Source: Brevundimonas bullata
GTDB taxonomy: Bacteria; Pseudomonadota; Alphaproteobacteria; Caulobacterales; Caulobacteraceae
Assembly: GCF_014207965.1 (NCBI RefSeq)
Contig: NZ_JACHLM010000002.1
Span: forward strand, 743,893-807,892
Length of the DNA: 64,000 bases
Direction: 5' to 3'
Part shown: positions 1 through 9,208 of the stretch, piece after piece
Numbering within the stretch: the first letter of the stretch is position 1
Layout: every line of letters starts with the position of its first letter
Made by a program: the position numbers and the translations under genes
The notes under the pieces: model-generated
What the model was told of the DNA's origin: nothing
The model's database searches: none
What the model saw: only the letters and a program-made list of their open reading frames with translations

Positions 1-39
1 GTTGAAAACCTGACGTCCTAACCGATAGACGAAGGGACC
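1..39 (-). tRNA. tRNA-Glu (UUC), cut by the window edge
   Basis: The first 39 bases are identical to bases 235-273 of the complete tRNA-Glu gene just downstream, and the identity runs on through the flanking bases 40-52. They correspond to the 5' half of the tRNA up to the anticodon. The 3' half lies outside the window. This is one copy of a tandem tRNA-Glu pair. Confidence 0.85.
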
Positions 40-198
40 GCTGCGCGGAGGAGCGGCCTATTAGCACCCCTGACGGATGACGCAAGCCTGTTTTTCAACT
101 TTCCGAACAAACACGTCACATCGACGCCGTACGCGCGAAAACGCGAGCCCGATCAGGCGCGTAGATGATGACGATGTCCGGGAGAGGAAAGCTCCGCG

Positions 199-273
199 TG
201 GCAGTCCCTAGGGGAGTCGAACCCCTCTCTTCAGGTTGAAAACCTGACGTCCTAACCGATAGACGAAGGGACC
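199..273 (-). tRNA. tRNA-Glu (UUC)
   Basis: On the minus strand the acceptor stem GGTCCCT pairs with AGGGACT. The anticodon loop reads TTTTCAA, giving anticodon UUC. The T arm is GAGGGGTTCGACTCCCCT, and the CCA end is encoded (bases 201-199). Length is 75 nt including CCA. It is the second of two tandem copies. Confidence 0.95.
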
Positions 274-378
274 GCTGCGCGGAGGACCGGGTATTAGCCG
301 CCGATTTCTGCGGTTGCAAGCGTCTGCTGCGCAGTTTGTGCATTTTTTCAAAGACCTGCGCTCGGTCACGATCGAGAT

Positions 379-2187
379 CTAGACCATGCGCGGGTCGGCC
401 ACGTCCTCGATCTCGAATTGCACGCCGCGACGGCCGTTCCAGTCGTCCGCCTTGAGACGCCCGACCAGGTTCAGCCCGCCCTGCCCCGCCAGCAGCGCCT
501 TGCCGCTGGGCAGATCGGCGCAACGCCAGGCGATCGCCCGCACCGAGGCCCCGTCCGCACCGACCAGACGGCACCGCACATGACCGCCGTTCATCGCCAC
601 CGGCTCGCGCGCCTGCACGCCCTGCAGGGCGAACAAGGGCTCGGGATTGGCCGGGCCATAGGGGGCCAGTTGCTCGAAGGCCTCGAACAGATCGCGCGTC
701 GCCGCGCTCGGGTCGATCAGCGCGTCCACCTCGACCCAGTCCTGGGCTACGGCCTCGGCCCGCTCGCCCGACAGCCGATCATTGAGGAAGGCCCTCAGTT
801 CGTCGATGCGATCAGCCGCCACCGTCAGGCCCGCCGCCATGGCGTGCCCGCCCCCGGCGATCAGCACGCCCTCGTTCCACGCCGCCTGCACCGCGCGGCC
901 CAGGTTCATGCCCGGCTGCGACCGACCTGAACCCTTGCCCAGACCATTGATGGCGTCGACGCCGATCACCACCACCGGCTTTCTCCAGCGTTCGCGCAGA
1001 CGCCCGGCCACGATGCCGACCACGCCGGGGTGCCAGTCCTCGCCCGAGACGACGACCAAGGCCGACTCGTCCGCGTGCGCGCCCGTCGCCTCGACCCGGC
1101 GCACCGCCTGTTCGGTCACCTGGGCCTCGACCTCGCGCCGGGCGATGTTGAGGGCGTCCAGTTCCTGCGCCAGCGCCCGCGCCTCGTCGGCAAAGTCGGT
1201 GGACAGCAGACGCGCCCCCAGATCCGACTTGCCGATCCGCCCGCCGGCATTGATGCGCGGGCCCAGGATAAAGCCCGCATGATTGGACTTGGCCGGTCCC
1301 GGCTCGGCCCCGGCGGCGGCCAGCAGGGCCTTCAGACCCGGATTTTTCCAATCCGACATGACCTTGAGTCCCAAACTGGTCAGGGCCCGGTTGAAGCCCG
1401 TCAGGCCGGTCACGTCGCAGATGGCGCCCATGGCGGCCAGATCCAGCCACTGGCGGATATCCGGCTCGGCCTTGCCCTCGAACAGGTTCCTCGCCCGCGC
1501 CTCACGATTCAGCGCCGCCAGCAGGACGAAAACCACCCCTGCCGCCGCCAGGTTGCCCTGCCCCGAGTTGCAGCCCGGCCGGTTCGGATTGACCACAGCC
1601 AGACAGGCCGGCGGCTCCTCGCGCATCATGTGATGGTCGATGACCACGACGTTCAGCCCGATGGCCGAGGCGTGGGCCACAGCCTCGTTGGCCGCTGCCC
1701 CGCAATCGACGGTGATGACCAGATCGGCGCCGCGCGATTTCAGCGTATCGAACGCCCGCGCGCTGGGGCCATAGCCCTCGGTCAGACGGTCGGGGACATA
1801 GATGGGCAGTTCCGCGCCCAGCGTGCGGAACCAGCGCACCAACAGCGCCGCACTGGACGCCCCGTCCACGTCGTAGTCGGCGAAGACATGGATGCTGCTG
1901 CCGGCCTGAAGCGCGTCGATGATGGCGGTCGCCGCCGTGTCCATATCCATGAAGCTGGACGGATCGGGGAACAGGGCCCGAAGTGTGGGCCTCAAAAAGT
2001 TCTCGCCCTGATCCGCCGCCACGCCGCGTGCGGCCAGGGCCCGCGCCATTGGCTCATCCAGATCGAGCGCCTGCATATGGGCTCGAATAGTACCCGCATC
2101 AGCCGGACGCTGACGCCAGGCACGGCCCGACAGCGAGCGCGACACGTCGAGGAAGGCGGGAGCGTTTCCACCGTCAGCCATGGGCAA
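379..2187 (-). CDS. recJ: single-stranded-DNA-specific exonuclease RecJ
   Basis: RecJ degrades single-stranded DNA 5' to 3' in recombination and mismatch repair. The 602-residue product has the DHH-family metal-binding motifs in order: D104-Y-D-V-D108, D161-C-G, and the signature D184-H-H. A DHHA1-type region with a GGG-H-A stretch follows, then a C-terminal OB-like part. Length fits the family. A second ATG two codons downstream (2181) is an alternative start. The gene faces the tRNA-Glu pair and has a small lipoprotein gene upstream on the same strand. Confidence 0.95.
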   Translation of the reverse strand: MPMADGGNAPAFLDVSRSLSGRAWRQRPADAGTIRAHMQALDLDEPMARALAARGVAADQGENFLRPTLRALFPDPSSFMDMDTAATAIIDALQAGSSIHVFADYDVDGASSAALLVRWFRTLGAELPIYVPDRLTEGYGPSARAFDTLKSRGADLVITVDCGAAANEAVAHASAIGLNVVVIDHHMMREEPPACLAVVNPNRPGCNSGQGNLAAAGVVFVLLAALNREARARNLFEGKAEPDIRQWLDLAAMGAICDVTGLTGFNRALTSLGLKVMSDWKNPGLKALLAAAGAEPGPAKSNHAGFILGPRINAGGRIGKSDLGARLLSTDFADEARALAQELDALNIARREVEAQVTEQAVRRVEATGAHADESALVVVSGEDWHPGVVGIVAGRLRERWRKPVVVIGVDAINGLGKGSGRSQPGMNLGRAVQAAWNEGVLIAGGGHAMAAGLTVAADRIDELRAFLNDRLSGERAEAVAQDWVEVDALIDPSAATRDLFEAFEQLAPYGPANPEPLFALQGVQAREPVAMNGGHVRCRLVGADGASVRAIAWRCADLPSGKALLAGQGGLNLVGRLKADDWNGRRGVQFEIEDVADPRMV

Positions 2188-2259
2188 TCCTTATTGGCCC
2201 GAACATCATTCCGGGATTCTGTCGGCCAAACGACATTGGCCAGACGACAGGGTGTGCTT

Positions 2260-2709
2260 TCAGGGACGCGGGCGGTCGATCGGCGGCGGCGAAGCGGCGC
2301 GGCGACGTAAGGCTGCGGCGAAGGCCTCGACCTCCTCCGGCGTCTGGGCGCCGATGGGGGCCATCTTGACCGGGTCGAAGCGTTGCCGGATCGATTCGAT
2401 AAAGGCCGTCGGATCCCTGTCCAAGGTCCAGTCGATCTTCGCCACCTGACCGGCAAGAGCGCCGCTGTCGGCGTTCAGCGCCTGAACATTGGCCGCCACC
2501 TGGGCCGGTTGCGGCAGGTCCGTCGGCGCGGCTGGGAAATCGGCCCAGCGCGGGTACTCCCGATGGGATTCGACCAGTTCCTGAATGCGCGGCGCCAACG
2601 GCGACGTGGCGTCCGTCTCCGGGTCAAACGAGCCGACACAGCCGCCCGTAAGCAACAACAGACCGGTCATCGCCGGCAGGATCGTCTTTTTCGACAGGAA
2701 CACGTTCAT
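2260..2709 (-). CDS. small putative lipoprotein, function unknown
   Basis: The 149-residue product starts with a basic, then hydrophobic segment ending in L-T-G-G-C (Cys24). This looks like a signal peptidase II site, although Thr at -3 is not the usual residue. The mature part is rich in Ala, Pro and charged residues and matches no family I recognise. The ATG at 2709 is chosen because it begins the signal peptide; an ATG five codons upstream (2724) is also open. It lies 72 nt upstream of recJ on the same strand and diverges from phaC. Confidence 0.6.
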   Translation of the reverse strand: MNVFLSKKTILPAMTGLLLLTGGCVGSFDPETDATSPLAPRIQELVESHREYPRWADFPAAPTDLPQPAQVAANVQALNADSGALAGQVAKIDWTLDRDPTAFIESIRQRFDPVKMAPIGAQTPEEVEAFAAALRRRAASPPPIDRPRP

Positions 2710-2788
2710 CTCACCCCCGGTCATATGCCATCATCGATCCCGGAGGAAGGCTCGCGGCCGCACGCGCGCCGGTTCCGGAGGTTCGCCC

Positions 2789-4753
2789 ATGGCCAAGCGC
2801 CCGACCAAGGCTCCCCCCGCCCCGCTGGCGGTCGCCGCCACGCCACGCAAATCGGGCCGCCCGACCTCGGCCAAACCCCGCCCGAAGAAGGCTGCTAAGC
2901 CCGCGCTCGCCACCGAATCACCCGCCGCAGCCCCGACTGAGGCCGCGCCTCCGCCTCAACCCGAGACCGCCGATCCCTTCGCCTTCGGCGCCGATCAGCG
3001 CCATCTGCTGGAAACCCTGTCGCTGAACCTGGCCAAGGCGGCCATGACGGCCCAGTCGGCCATCGCCGAGGCCGCCCTGTCGCAAGCCGACCGTCCCGCC
3101 GCCCTGTCGCCTGATCCGTTCAACGTCGCCCCGGCCATGACCTCGGTCATGACCAGCCTCGCCGCCCGCCCGGAAAAGCTGTTCCAGGCCCAGGCCGACC
3201 TGTTCGGCCGCTACATGGACCTGTGGTCCAGCACCTCGCGCCGCGCCATGGACGAAGAGGTCGCCCCCGCCCCTTCCACAGACAAGCGATTCCGCGACCC
3301 GGCCTGGAGCGAAAACCCCGTCTTCGACGTCATGCGCCAATCCTATCTGGTCACGTCGGAATGGATGAACGGCCTGGTCTCCAGCGTCGAGGACGTCGAT
3401 CCGCGCGTGAAGCGCAAGGCCGAGTTCTTCACCAAACTGCTGACCGACGCCTTCTCGCCCGCCAACTTCCTGGCCTCCAACCCCGCCGCGCTGAAGGCCC
3501 TGGCCGAGACGGGTGGCGAGTCGCTGGTCAAGGGAATGCAGAACTTCGCCGCCGATCTGGAGCGCGGCGCCGGCAAGCTGAAGATCAGTCAGGCCGACTA
3601 CGGCCAGTTCAAGGTGGGCGAAAACGTCGCCACCGCCCCCGGCCAGGTGATCTGGCGCGACGAGCTGTTCGAACTGATCCAGTTCGACGCCGCGACGGAC
3701 GCCCAGCACGCGATACCGTTGCTGATCATCCCGCCGTGGATCAACAAGTTCTATATCATGGACCTGCAGCCGGCGAACTCGCTGATCCGCTGGCTGTCGG
3801 CTCAGGGCTTCACCGTATTCGTCTGCTCCTGGGTCAACCCGGATCAGGACAAGGCCGAGTTCGGCTTCGAAGAGTACCTGAACAAGGGCATCTATCGCGC
3901 AATCGAAAAAACGCTGGAACAGACCGGCCAGAAACAGCTGAACGCCGTCGGCTACTGCATCGGCGGCACCCTGCTCGGCGCGGCCCTGGCCCATATGGCG
4001 GCGCGCAAGGACGCCCGCGTCGCCTCGGCCACCTTCTTCGCCGCCCAGCATGACTTCGCCGAGGCCGGCGATCTGCTGCTGTTCACCGACGAACACTGGC
4101 TGGCCGAGATCGAACAGCAAATGGACGCCGCCGGCGGGGTCCTGCCCGGCGCCGCCATGGCCGACACCTTCAACGCCCTGCGCGCCAACGACCTGATCTG
4201 GTCCTTCTTCGTGTCCAACTATCTGATGGGCAAGGCGCCGGCGGCCTTTGACCTACTGTTCTGGAACGCTGACCAGACGCGGATGCCCAAGCGCCTGCAT
4301 CTCGACTACCTGCGCCAGATGTACGGCCACAACGCCCTGGCAAAGGGCGAGTTCGAGATTGGCGGCCAGCGCATCGACCTGTCGAAGGTGACCATTCCCC
4401 TCTACTTCCAGGCAAGCCGCGAGGACCACATCGCGCCGATGAACTCGGTCTATCGCTCGGCGCGCCTGTTCGGCGGGCAGGTGACCTACACCCTCGCCGG
4501 ATCAGGCCATATCGCCGGGGTCATCAACCCGCCCAGCGCCAACAAATACCAGCACTGGACCAACCCCGCCCTTCCCGACACGCTCGCGGACTGGCAAGCG
4601 GAGGCGGAACAGCATCCAGGCAGTTGGTGGACCCACTGGTCCGCCTGGCTGCATGAAAAGTCGGGCGATCAGATCCCGGCGCGTGACCCCAAGACCGGCC
4701 CGCTCAAACCCCTCGAGCCCGCGCCCGGCGCCTATGTGAAAGTAAAGTCTTGA
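2789..4753 (+). CDS. phaC: class I poly(3-hydroxyalkanoate) synthase PhaC
   Basis: PhaC polymerises (R)-3-hydroxyacyl-CoA into storage polyester at the granule surface. The 654-residue protein has the lipase-like box G-Y-C-I-G-G with catalytic Cys390, an alpha/beta-hydrolase core, and a G-S-G-H-I-A-G-V motif near the C terminus holding the catalytic His. The start at 2789 is set by a GGAGG seven bases upstream. An upstream in-frame ATG (2585) overlaps the divergent lipoprotein gene and is rejected. The first ~80 residues are a Lys/Ala/Pro-rich extension beyond the usual ~590 residues. Its stop overlaps the next gene. Confidence 0.95.
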   Translation: MAKRPTKAPPAPLAVAATPRKSGRPTSAKPRPKKAAKPALATESPAAAPTEAAPPPQPETADPFAFGADQRHLLETLSLNLAKAAMTAQSAIAEAALSQADRPAALSPDPFNVAPAMTSVMTSLAARPEKLFQAQADLFGRYMDLWSSTSRRAMDEEVAPAPSTDKRFRDPAWSENPVFDVMRQSYLVTSEWMNGLVSSVEDVDPRVKRKAEFFTKLLTDAFSPANFLASNPAALKALAETGGESLVKGMQNFAADLERGAGKLKISQADYGQFKVGENVATAPGQVIWRDELFELIQFDAATDAQHAIPLLIIPPWINKFYIMDLQPANSLIRWLSAQGFTVFVCSWVNPDQDKAEFGFEEYLNKGIYRAIEKTLEQTGQKQLNAVGYCIGGTLLGAALAHMAARKDARVASATFFAAQHDFAEAGDLLLFTDEHWLAEIEQQMDAAGGVLPGAAMADTFNALRANDLIWSFFVSNYLMGKAPAAFDLLFWNADQTRMPKRLHLDYLRQMYGHNALAKGEFEIGGQRIDLSKVTIPLYFQASREDHIAPMNSVYRSARLFGGQVTYTLAGSGHIAGVINPPSANKYQHWTNPALPDTLADWQAEAEQHPGSWWTHWSAWLHEKSGDQIPARDPKTGPLKPLEPAPGAYVKVKS

Positions 4754-5127
4754 AGCGTATCGAACCCAACCTGCTGCTGGCCATCACGACCGGCATCGCC
4801 CTGCTGCTGCTGATCCTGACGGCCAGCGTCTTCGGCCAGCCGGGCGGTGCGTTGAAATACGGGATCATCGTCCTGGTGGTGGTCGTCGCCTTCATCCCGC
4901 TGAACGCCCTTCTCGCCCGGAAGATGGGCTGGGCTCGCCCGCCGATGATCCATTCAGACGCCGCCTCGACCGCCGCCTGGGCCAGTCTGTTTCCCATGAT
5001 GGTGATCATGTCGGCGGCCATTCCCGTCTTCTGGCCCGGCCACGACTACGGTCTGCTGGTCATCATCGCCAGCCTGTGGTTCGGCGTGACCGTGGAATCT
5101 GCGCTCAAGGCTCGTCAGGCGGGATGA
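4750..5127 (+). CDS. small integral membrane protein, function unknown
   Basis: The 125-residue product has about four hydrophobic segments: residues ~8-28, ~37-55, ~75-95 and ~99-117. The start is a TTG that shares TTGA with the phaC stop, so translation is probably coupled. Its own stop overlaps the following esterase start (ATGA at 5124-5127). I recognise no family. Its place in a phaC operon suggests, but does not show, a link to the envelope or storage metabolism. Confidence 0.7.
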   Translation: MKRIEPNLLLAITTGIALLLLILTASVFGQPGGALKYGIIVLVVVVAFIPLNALLARKMGWARPPMIHSDAASTAAWASLFPMMVIMSAAIPVFWPGHDYGLLVIIASLWFGVTVESALKARQAG

Positions 5128-5951
5128 GGCGTCTGGTCGTCGGGGCCCTGGCCGGCCTCATGCTGGCCGCCGACGCGGCCTCCGCTCAGGACACGCCGAT
5201 CCAGGCCGACAAGATCATACTGGTCGGCGATTCCACCACGGCGGTCGGCAGCGGCTGGGGCGGCGCCTTCTGCGGCCAGCACGTCCTGTCGGCCCTGGCC
5301 TGCGTCAACCTTGGCCGTCAGGGGCGCAGCACCTCGACCTATCGCGCCGAGGGCTCGTGGGATCTGGCGCTGAACGAGATGGCGACGCCCGGCTATCAGT
5401 CGGTCTGGGTGCTGATCCAGTTCGGCCACAACGATCAGCCCGGCAAGCGCAGTTCCACAGACCTGGCGACCCAGTTCCCCGCCAACCTGCGCGTCTATGT
5501 GGCCGAAACCCGCGCTCGCGGCGCTCGACCGGTCCTGCTGACGCCGCTGACCCGCCGCCACTTCAAGAGCGGTCAGCTTCAAAACACCCTCGTCCCCTGG
5601 GCCGACGCCATTCGCGCCGTCGCCTCAGAGACAAACACGCCCTTGATCGACCTGAACGCCAGCAGCGCCGAACTGGTCCAGCGCCTCGGCGCGCTGGACG
5701 CCGCGCGTCTATCCCCCGGCGCCCCGCCGCCAGACTTCGCGCCTGCCCTGCTCGCCGGAAACACGCCCCCGACGCCGCCCGCCTCACCCCCGCCCGCGAC
5801 CGCGACCGCGACCGCGACCGCGCATGGTCGCCATGTCGATGATTTCGACTATACTCACCTCGGCCTCGAAGGCGCCGCCGTCATCGCCGCTCTGGTCGCC
5901 CGCGACCTGATCGCCGTCGCCCCGGAACTGGCTCCCCGCCTCGTCCCCTGA
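5124..5951 (+). CDS. secreted SGNH-family esterase, rhamnogalacturonan acetylesterase-like
   Basis: SGNH/GDSL hydrolases deacetylate polysaccharides or other esters. The 275-residue product has a signal peptide ending near A-S-A-Q (22), block I G-D-S-T (35-38), a block II N-L-G-R-Q-G, block III G-H-N-D (101-104) and block V D242-Y-T-H245, so the catalytic Ser/Asp/His set is complete. The ATG at 5124 overlaps the upstream stop and begins the signal peptide. Residues ~197-233 are a Pro/Ala/Thr linker that includes a DNA-level (GCGACC)4 repeat at 5796-5819, placed just before the catalytic D-x-x-H. Confidence 0.85.
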   Translation: MRRLVVGALAGLMLAADAASAQDTPIQADKIILVGDSTTAVGSGWGGAFCGQHVLSALACVNLGRQGRSTSTYRAEGSWDLALNEMATPGYQSVWVLIQFGHNDQPGKRSSTDLATQFPANLRVYVAETRARGARPVLLTPLTRRHFKSGQLQNTLVPWADAIRAVASETNTPLIDLNASSAELVQRLGALDAARLSPGAPPPDFAPALLAGNTPPTPPASPPPATATATATAHGRHVDDFDYTHLGLEGAAVIAALVARDLIAVAPELAPRLVP

Positions 5952-5957
5952 GCTGCG

Positions 5958-6455
5958 TCAGGCCGGCCGAAAGGTCAGCGCCGCGCCGTTGTTGCAGTAG
6001 CGCCGCCCGGTCGGCGGCGGCCCGTCCATGAACAGATGCCCCTGATGCCCCAGGCAGCGGGCGCAGTGATACTCGGTCCTGGGGATGCCGATTCGGCGGT
6101 CGGTCTTGGTCCCGATATTGACCTCGATGACGCGGAAGAAGCTCGGCCAGCCGGTGCCGCTGTCATACTTCCACGCCGACTGGAACAGCGGCAAAGCGCA
6201 GCCCTTGCAGACAAAGACCCCGCGCCGACGCTCGTCGTTCAAACGGCTGCTGAAGGGCTGCTCGGTGCCCTCATGCCGCAGAACCCGCCACGAGGCGTCG
6301 CCCAGCCGCCGCCGCCACTCCGCGTCGCTGATCCGGCGAAACGGTGAAGTCGCCCACTGCCCTTCCGAAGCGTCCGCCGCCTCGGGCGCACAGCCGCTCA
6401 AGGCGACAGCGACGCCGCCCAGCAGCACGGATCGGCGATCGAATACAGCGTCCAT
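5958..6455 (-). CDS. msrB: exported peptide-methionine (R)-S-oxide reductase MsrB
   Basis: MsrB reduces methionine-R-sulfoxide in proteins. The 165-residue product has the catalytic Cys154 in R-Y-C-N-N-G (usually R-Y-C-x-N) and two zinc CxxC pairs (C83/C86 and C131/C134). The N terminus has D-R-R-S-V-L-L-G-G, which is Tat-like, and a good lipobox L-S-G-C (Cys22). It is therefore probably a membrane-anchored periplasmic form rather than a cytosolic one. It converges on the esterase gene with only 6 nt between the stops. Confidence 0.92.
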   Translation of the reverse strand: MDAVFDRRSVLLGGVAVALSGCAPEAADASEGQWATSPFRRISDAEWRRRLGDASWRVLRHEGTEQPFSSRLNDERRRGVFVCKGCALPLFQSAWKYDSGTGWPSFFRVIEVNIGTKTDRRIGIPRTEYHCARCLGHQGHLFMDGPPPTGRRYCNNGAALTFRPA

Positions 6456-6487
6456 GCCCCCCTATACGGTGGCCTGACGCTTTTGGT

Positions 6488-7423
6488 TCAGACCAGGCTC
6501 GTAGCTTCGTCCAGACCCAGCATGATGTTCAGGTTCTGCACCGCCGCGCCCGAGGCGCCCTTGCCCAGGTTGTCGAGCAGGGCGACCAAACGCGCCTGCT
6601 CCCCTCCCCGGTCGCCAAAGACGTGCAGCCTCATCCGGTTGGTGCCGTTCAGGGCCTCCGGCTCGATGCCGGTCATGGCCTCGGTTTCATCCAGGTCGGC
6701 GACCTCGACGAAGCGCTGACCGTCATAAGCCTCTAGCAGCGCGCCGTGCAGCCGCTCGACCGAGGGCGTTTCCGGCAGGACCGAAAGGTGCAGCGGAACC
6801 TCGACCAGCATCCCCTGGCGATAGGCGCCGACGGCGGGCGCGAACAGGACGTTGCGCGACAGACCCGTGTGCAGGGTCATCTCCGGCACGTGCTTGTGCT
6901 TCAGCGTCAGGCCATAGGCGCGGAAGGCGGTCGATGCTCCCTCGGCCTCGAACTCGGCGATCATCGCCTTGCCGCCGCCGGAATAGCCCGACACAGCATT
7001 GACCGTGACCGCATGCCCGGTCGGCACCAGACCCGCCCGCACCAGCGGCCGCATCAGGCCGATGAAGCCCGTCGGATAGCAGCCGGGGTTAGACACCCGC
7101 GTCGAGGCGGCGATGGCCGCGCGCTGACCCGCGTCCATCTCGGCGAAACCATAGGTCCAGGCCGGATCGACCCGGAACGCCGTCGAGGCGTCGATGACCC
7201 GCACGCTGGGGTTCTCGATCATCGACACGGCCTCCTTGGCCGCATCGTCAGGCAGACACAGGATGACCGCATCGGCGCTGTTCAGCGCCTCGCGCCGCGC
7301 CGCGACGTCGCGCCGACGGTCGCCCAGCAGGATCAGCTCAAGATCCGTGCGCGCCTCCAGACGCTCGCGGATCTCCAGCCCCGTGGTCCCGGCCTCGCCG
7401 TCGATGAAGATGGTGTGGGTCAT
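6488..7423 (-). CDS. argC: N-acetyl-gamma-glutamyl-phosphate reductase (short type)
   Basis: ArgC reduces N-acetylglutamyl phosphate to the semialdehyde in arginine synthesis, using NADPH. The 311-residue length fits the short class of the family. The nucleotide-binding segment is G-E-A-G-T-T-G (9-15) and the active-site Cys115 lies in S-N-P-G-C-Y-P-T. Gene order rplM-rpsI-argC on one strand is seen in related bacteria. A terminator separates it from rpsI. Confidence 0.95.
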   Translation of the reverse strand: MTHTIFIDGEAGTTGLEIRERLEARTDLELILLGDRRRDVAARREALNSADAVILCLPDDAAKEAVSMIENPSVRVIDASTAFRVDPAWTYGFAEMDAGQRAAIAASTRVSNPGCYPTGFIGLMRPLVRAGLVPTGHAVTVNAVSGYSGGGKAMIAEFEAEGASTAFRAYGLTLKHKHVPEMTLHTGLSRNVLFAPAVGAYRQGMLVEVPLHLSVLPETPSVERLHGALLEAYDGQRFVEVADLDETEAMTGIEPEALNGTNRMRLHVFGDRGGEQARLVALLDNLGKGASGAAVQNLNIMLGLDEATSLV

Positions 7424-7452
7424 GTCGTCGGTCTGGTCCTGTTTTCGGACAG

Positions 7453-7485
7453 AAAAAGGGCGCTCCGGGTTTCCCCGAAGCGCCC
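7453..7485 (-). terminator. intrinsic terminator after rplM-rpsI
   Basis: The stem GGGCGCT/AGCGCCC (7458-7464 with 7479-7485) is followed on the minus strand by CCCTTTTTCT. It lies directly 3' of rpsI and upstream of argC, so it would end the ribosomal operon. Confidence 0.8.
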
Positions 7486-7509
7486 CAAATCCAAATCGCC
7501 TGAAAGCGA

Positions 7510-7995
7510 TTAGCGCTTCGAGAACTGGAAGCTGCGGCGTGCCTTGGCGCGGCCGTACTTCTTGCGCTCGACGACGCGGCTGTCGCGGGTCAGGAAGCCG
7601 TGCGGCTTCAGGACCTTGCGCAGTTCCGGCTCAAAGTGAGTCAGAGCGTGCGACAGGCCGTGGCGGATGGCGCCGGCTTGACCCGACAGGCCCGAACCTT
7701 CGACGGTGCAGATCACGTCGTATTGCGTGGCGCGGTCCGAAACGGTCAGCGGCTGGGCGATCATCATGCGCAGGACGGGACGAGCGAAGTAAACTTCCTG
7801 GTCCTTGCCGTTGATGGTGATCTTGCCGGTGCCCGGTTTGATCCAGACGCGAGCGATCGCGTTCTTGCGCTTGCCGGTCGAATAGGCGCGGCCTTGCGCG
7901 TCCAGCTTTTGCTCATAGACGGGGGCGTCGTTTTCGACGGTGCCCAGGCTCTTCAGGGCGTCGAAGCCGGTGGCTTCAGCAGTCACGTCGGTCAT
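7510..7995 (-). CDS. rpsI: 30S ribosomal protein S9
   Basis: The 161-residue product carries the S9 core ([21 protein letters not shown]) and the C-terminal [17 protein letters not shown] tail that reaches the decoding centre. An N-terminal extension of about 30 residues is usual in alphaproteobacteria. It starts 2 nt after the rplM stop, and the pair is the conserved L13-S9 operon. Confidence 0.97.
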   Translation of the reverse strand: MTDVTAEATGFDALKSLGTVENDAPVYEQKLDAQGRAYSTGKRKNAIARVWIKPGTGKITINGKDQEVYFARPVLRMMIAQPLTVSDRATQYDVICTVEGSGLSGQAGAIRHGLSHALTHFEPELRKVLKPHGFLTRDSRVVERKKYGRAKARRSFQFSKR

Positions 7996-7997
7996 GC

Positions 7998-8474
7998 TCA
8001 GGCGCTCCGGGTGTTCTTGGGCGACGCCGACTTGAAGTCGATGGTCAGCGGCTGTTGGGCTTCATGCTCGTGGGCGGCGCCGGCGAACAGACGCAGGTGC
8101 GTCATCTGCTTGCGAGCCAGCGGGCTTTCCTTCGGCAGCATGCGCTCAACGGCCTTCTCGAGCACGCGCTCGGGGAAGCGGCCGTTCAGGACCTTCTCCG
8201 GGGTCGTCTGCTTGATGCCGCCCGGGTGGCCGGTGTGGCGATAGTAGACCTTGTCGGTGTTCTTCTTGCCGGTGAACACCACCTTGTCGACGTTGGTGAC
8301 GATGACGTAGTCGCCCATGTCAACGTGCGGGGTGTAGGTCGGCAGGTGCTTGCCGCGCAGACGGTTGGCGATGAAGGTCGCAAGACGGCCCACCACGACG
8401 CCTTCGGCGTCGATGTGGATCCACTTCTTTTCGACCTCTGCCGGCTTCATCGAAGCCGTAGTGCTCTTCAGCAT
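7998..8474 (-). CDS. rplM: 50S ribosomal protein L13
   Basis: The 158-residue product has the L13 core, including [21 protein letters not shown] and V-E-R-M-L-P. The start at 8474 is chosen because it gives the family length and has an AGGA about 8 nt upstream. The longer open frame to 8585 runs into the promoter. First gene of the rplM-rpsI operon. Confidence 0.97.
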   Translation of the reverse strand: MLKSTTASMKPAEVEKKWIHIDAEGVVVGRLATFIANRLRGKHLPTYTPHVDMGDYVIVTNVDKVVFTGKKNTDKVYYRHTGHPGGIKQTTPEKVLNGRFPERVLEKAVERMLPKESPLARKQMTHLRLFAGAAHEHEAQQPLTIDFKSASPKNTRSA

Positions 8475-8537
8475 ATTGAGGGTCCTGAAAGACGAACGGT
8501 GCGGCTCATCCCAAGGCAGGAATGAGCGGAAGGCGTG

Positions 8538-8566
8538 CTGATAGAGGGTCATCCACAGCAGGTCAA
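8538..8566 (-). promoter_or_regulatory. probable housekeeping promoter of rplM-rpsI
   Basis: On the minus strand TTGACC (8566-8561) is followed after 17 bases by TATCAG (8543-8538). Spacing and both hexamers fit a sigma-70-type promoter, with a leader of about 60 nt to the rplM start. Confidence 0.65.
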
Positions 8567-8789
8567 CACCAGTTCCCGACACCATTTCAGGTCAAAGCAT
8601 TGATTTAAAACGATTTATATTAAACGGTATTAAAATACCCAACGTTTGCAGGCGTGATCAGCCTTCCACCCCTTGCTGCAAGACGAACGCCGCCGCTCGG
8701 CACGCCACAAAACAGGGCGCCATCGGGCTCCACGCCGTGGCAGCGCCGGTCATCGCCTGGAAGGCGACGAACCGGCGTCAAACCCACGG
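8567..8789. other. intergenic stretch with an AT-rich patch
   Basis: No coding region is supported between the rplM promoter and the next gene. Bases 8600-8640 are strikingly AT-rich for this genome and contain the palindrome GGTATTAAAATACC (8626-8639). It may be an UP-like element or a weak terminator for the upstream gene. The rest shows nothing I can name. Confidence 0.5.
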
Positions 8790-9116
8790 TTACGCGGGCT
8801 CGGCCTCGGTTTCTTCGGCCCGGTATTCCTCGGCGGAGACGAAGGCGGCGCCCTCAAGATCCAACACCCACATGCCGATGAAGGCGGCGTGTTCGGGCTC
8901 AAGATCTTCTTCCAGCAGGTCGCCGTCATAGAGGCTGACATTGCTGTAGTCGAAGTCCAGCAACAGCTGGCCGGCCATGCCGATCATCTCTTCGGCCATG
9001 CGGCGCGAATAGCCTACGGCTTCGCTCTCGTTGGCGAAGTCGTCCGTCAACGTGTTGACCTCGGCCGCCTCGCTGCCTTCGGTCGCGCTGGTGGTGACGA
9101 TTGTATAAGCAGGCAT
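8790..9116 (-). CDS. acidic hypothetical protein
   Basis: The 108-residue product is strongly acidic (Glu/Asp about a quarter of the C-terminal half) and has no membrane segment or signal. The second ATG (9116) is preferred over 9122 because AAGAGAG then sits at normal spacing. I do not recognise a family. It stands alone between rsgA and the ribosomal operon. Confidence 0.6.
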   Translation of the reverse strand: MPAYTIVTTSATEGSEAAEVNTLTDDFANESEAVGYSRRMAEEMIGMAGQLLLDFDYSNVSLYDGDLLEEDLEPEHAAFIGMWVLDLEGAAFVSAEEYRAEETEAEPA

Positions 9117-9208
9117 GGTCATCTCTCTTGGGGGTGGAGCCCCACCCCTAACCCGTTTGCCGACCGATGCCGCCTGATTTCGGCAAACGATCCGGTGATC
9201 GCGGTCGA

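Noticed and set aside
1030..2310. Long plus-strand open frame antisense to recJ
   Set aside because: It mirrors recJ codons in high-GC DNA, has no recognisable motif, and recJ has all its catalytic motifs.
2918..4120. 400-codon minus-strand frame within phaC
   Set aside because: Shadow of phaC. Gln/Gly/Arg composition with no domain.
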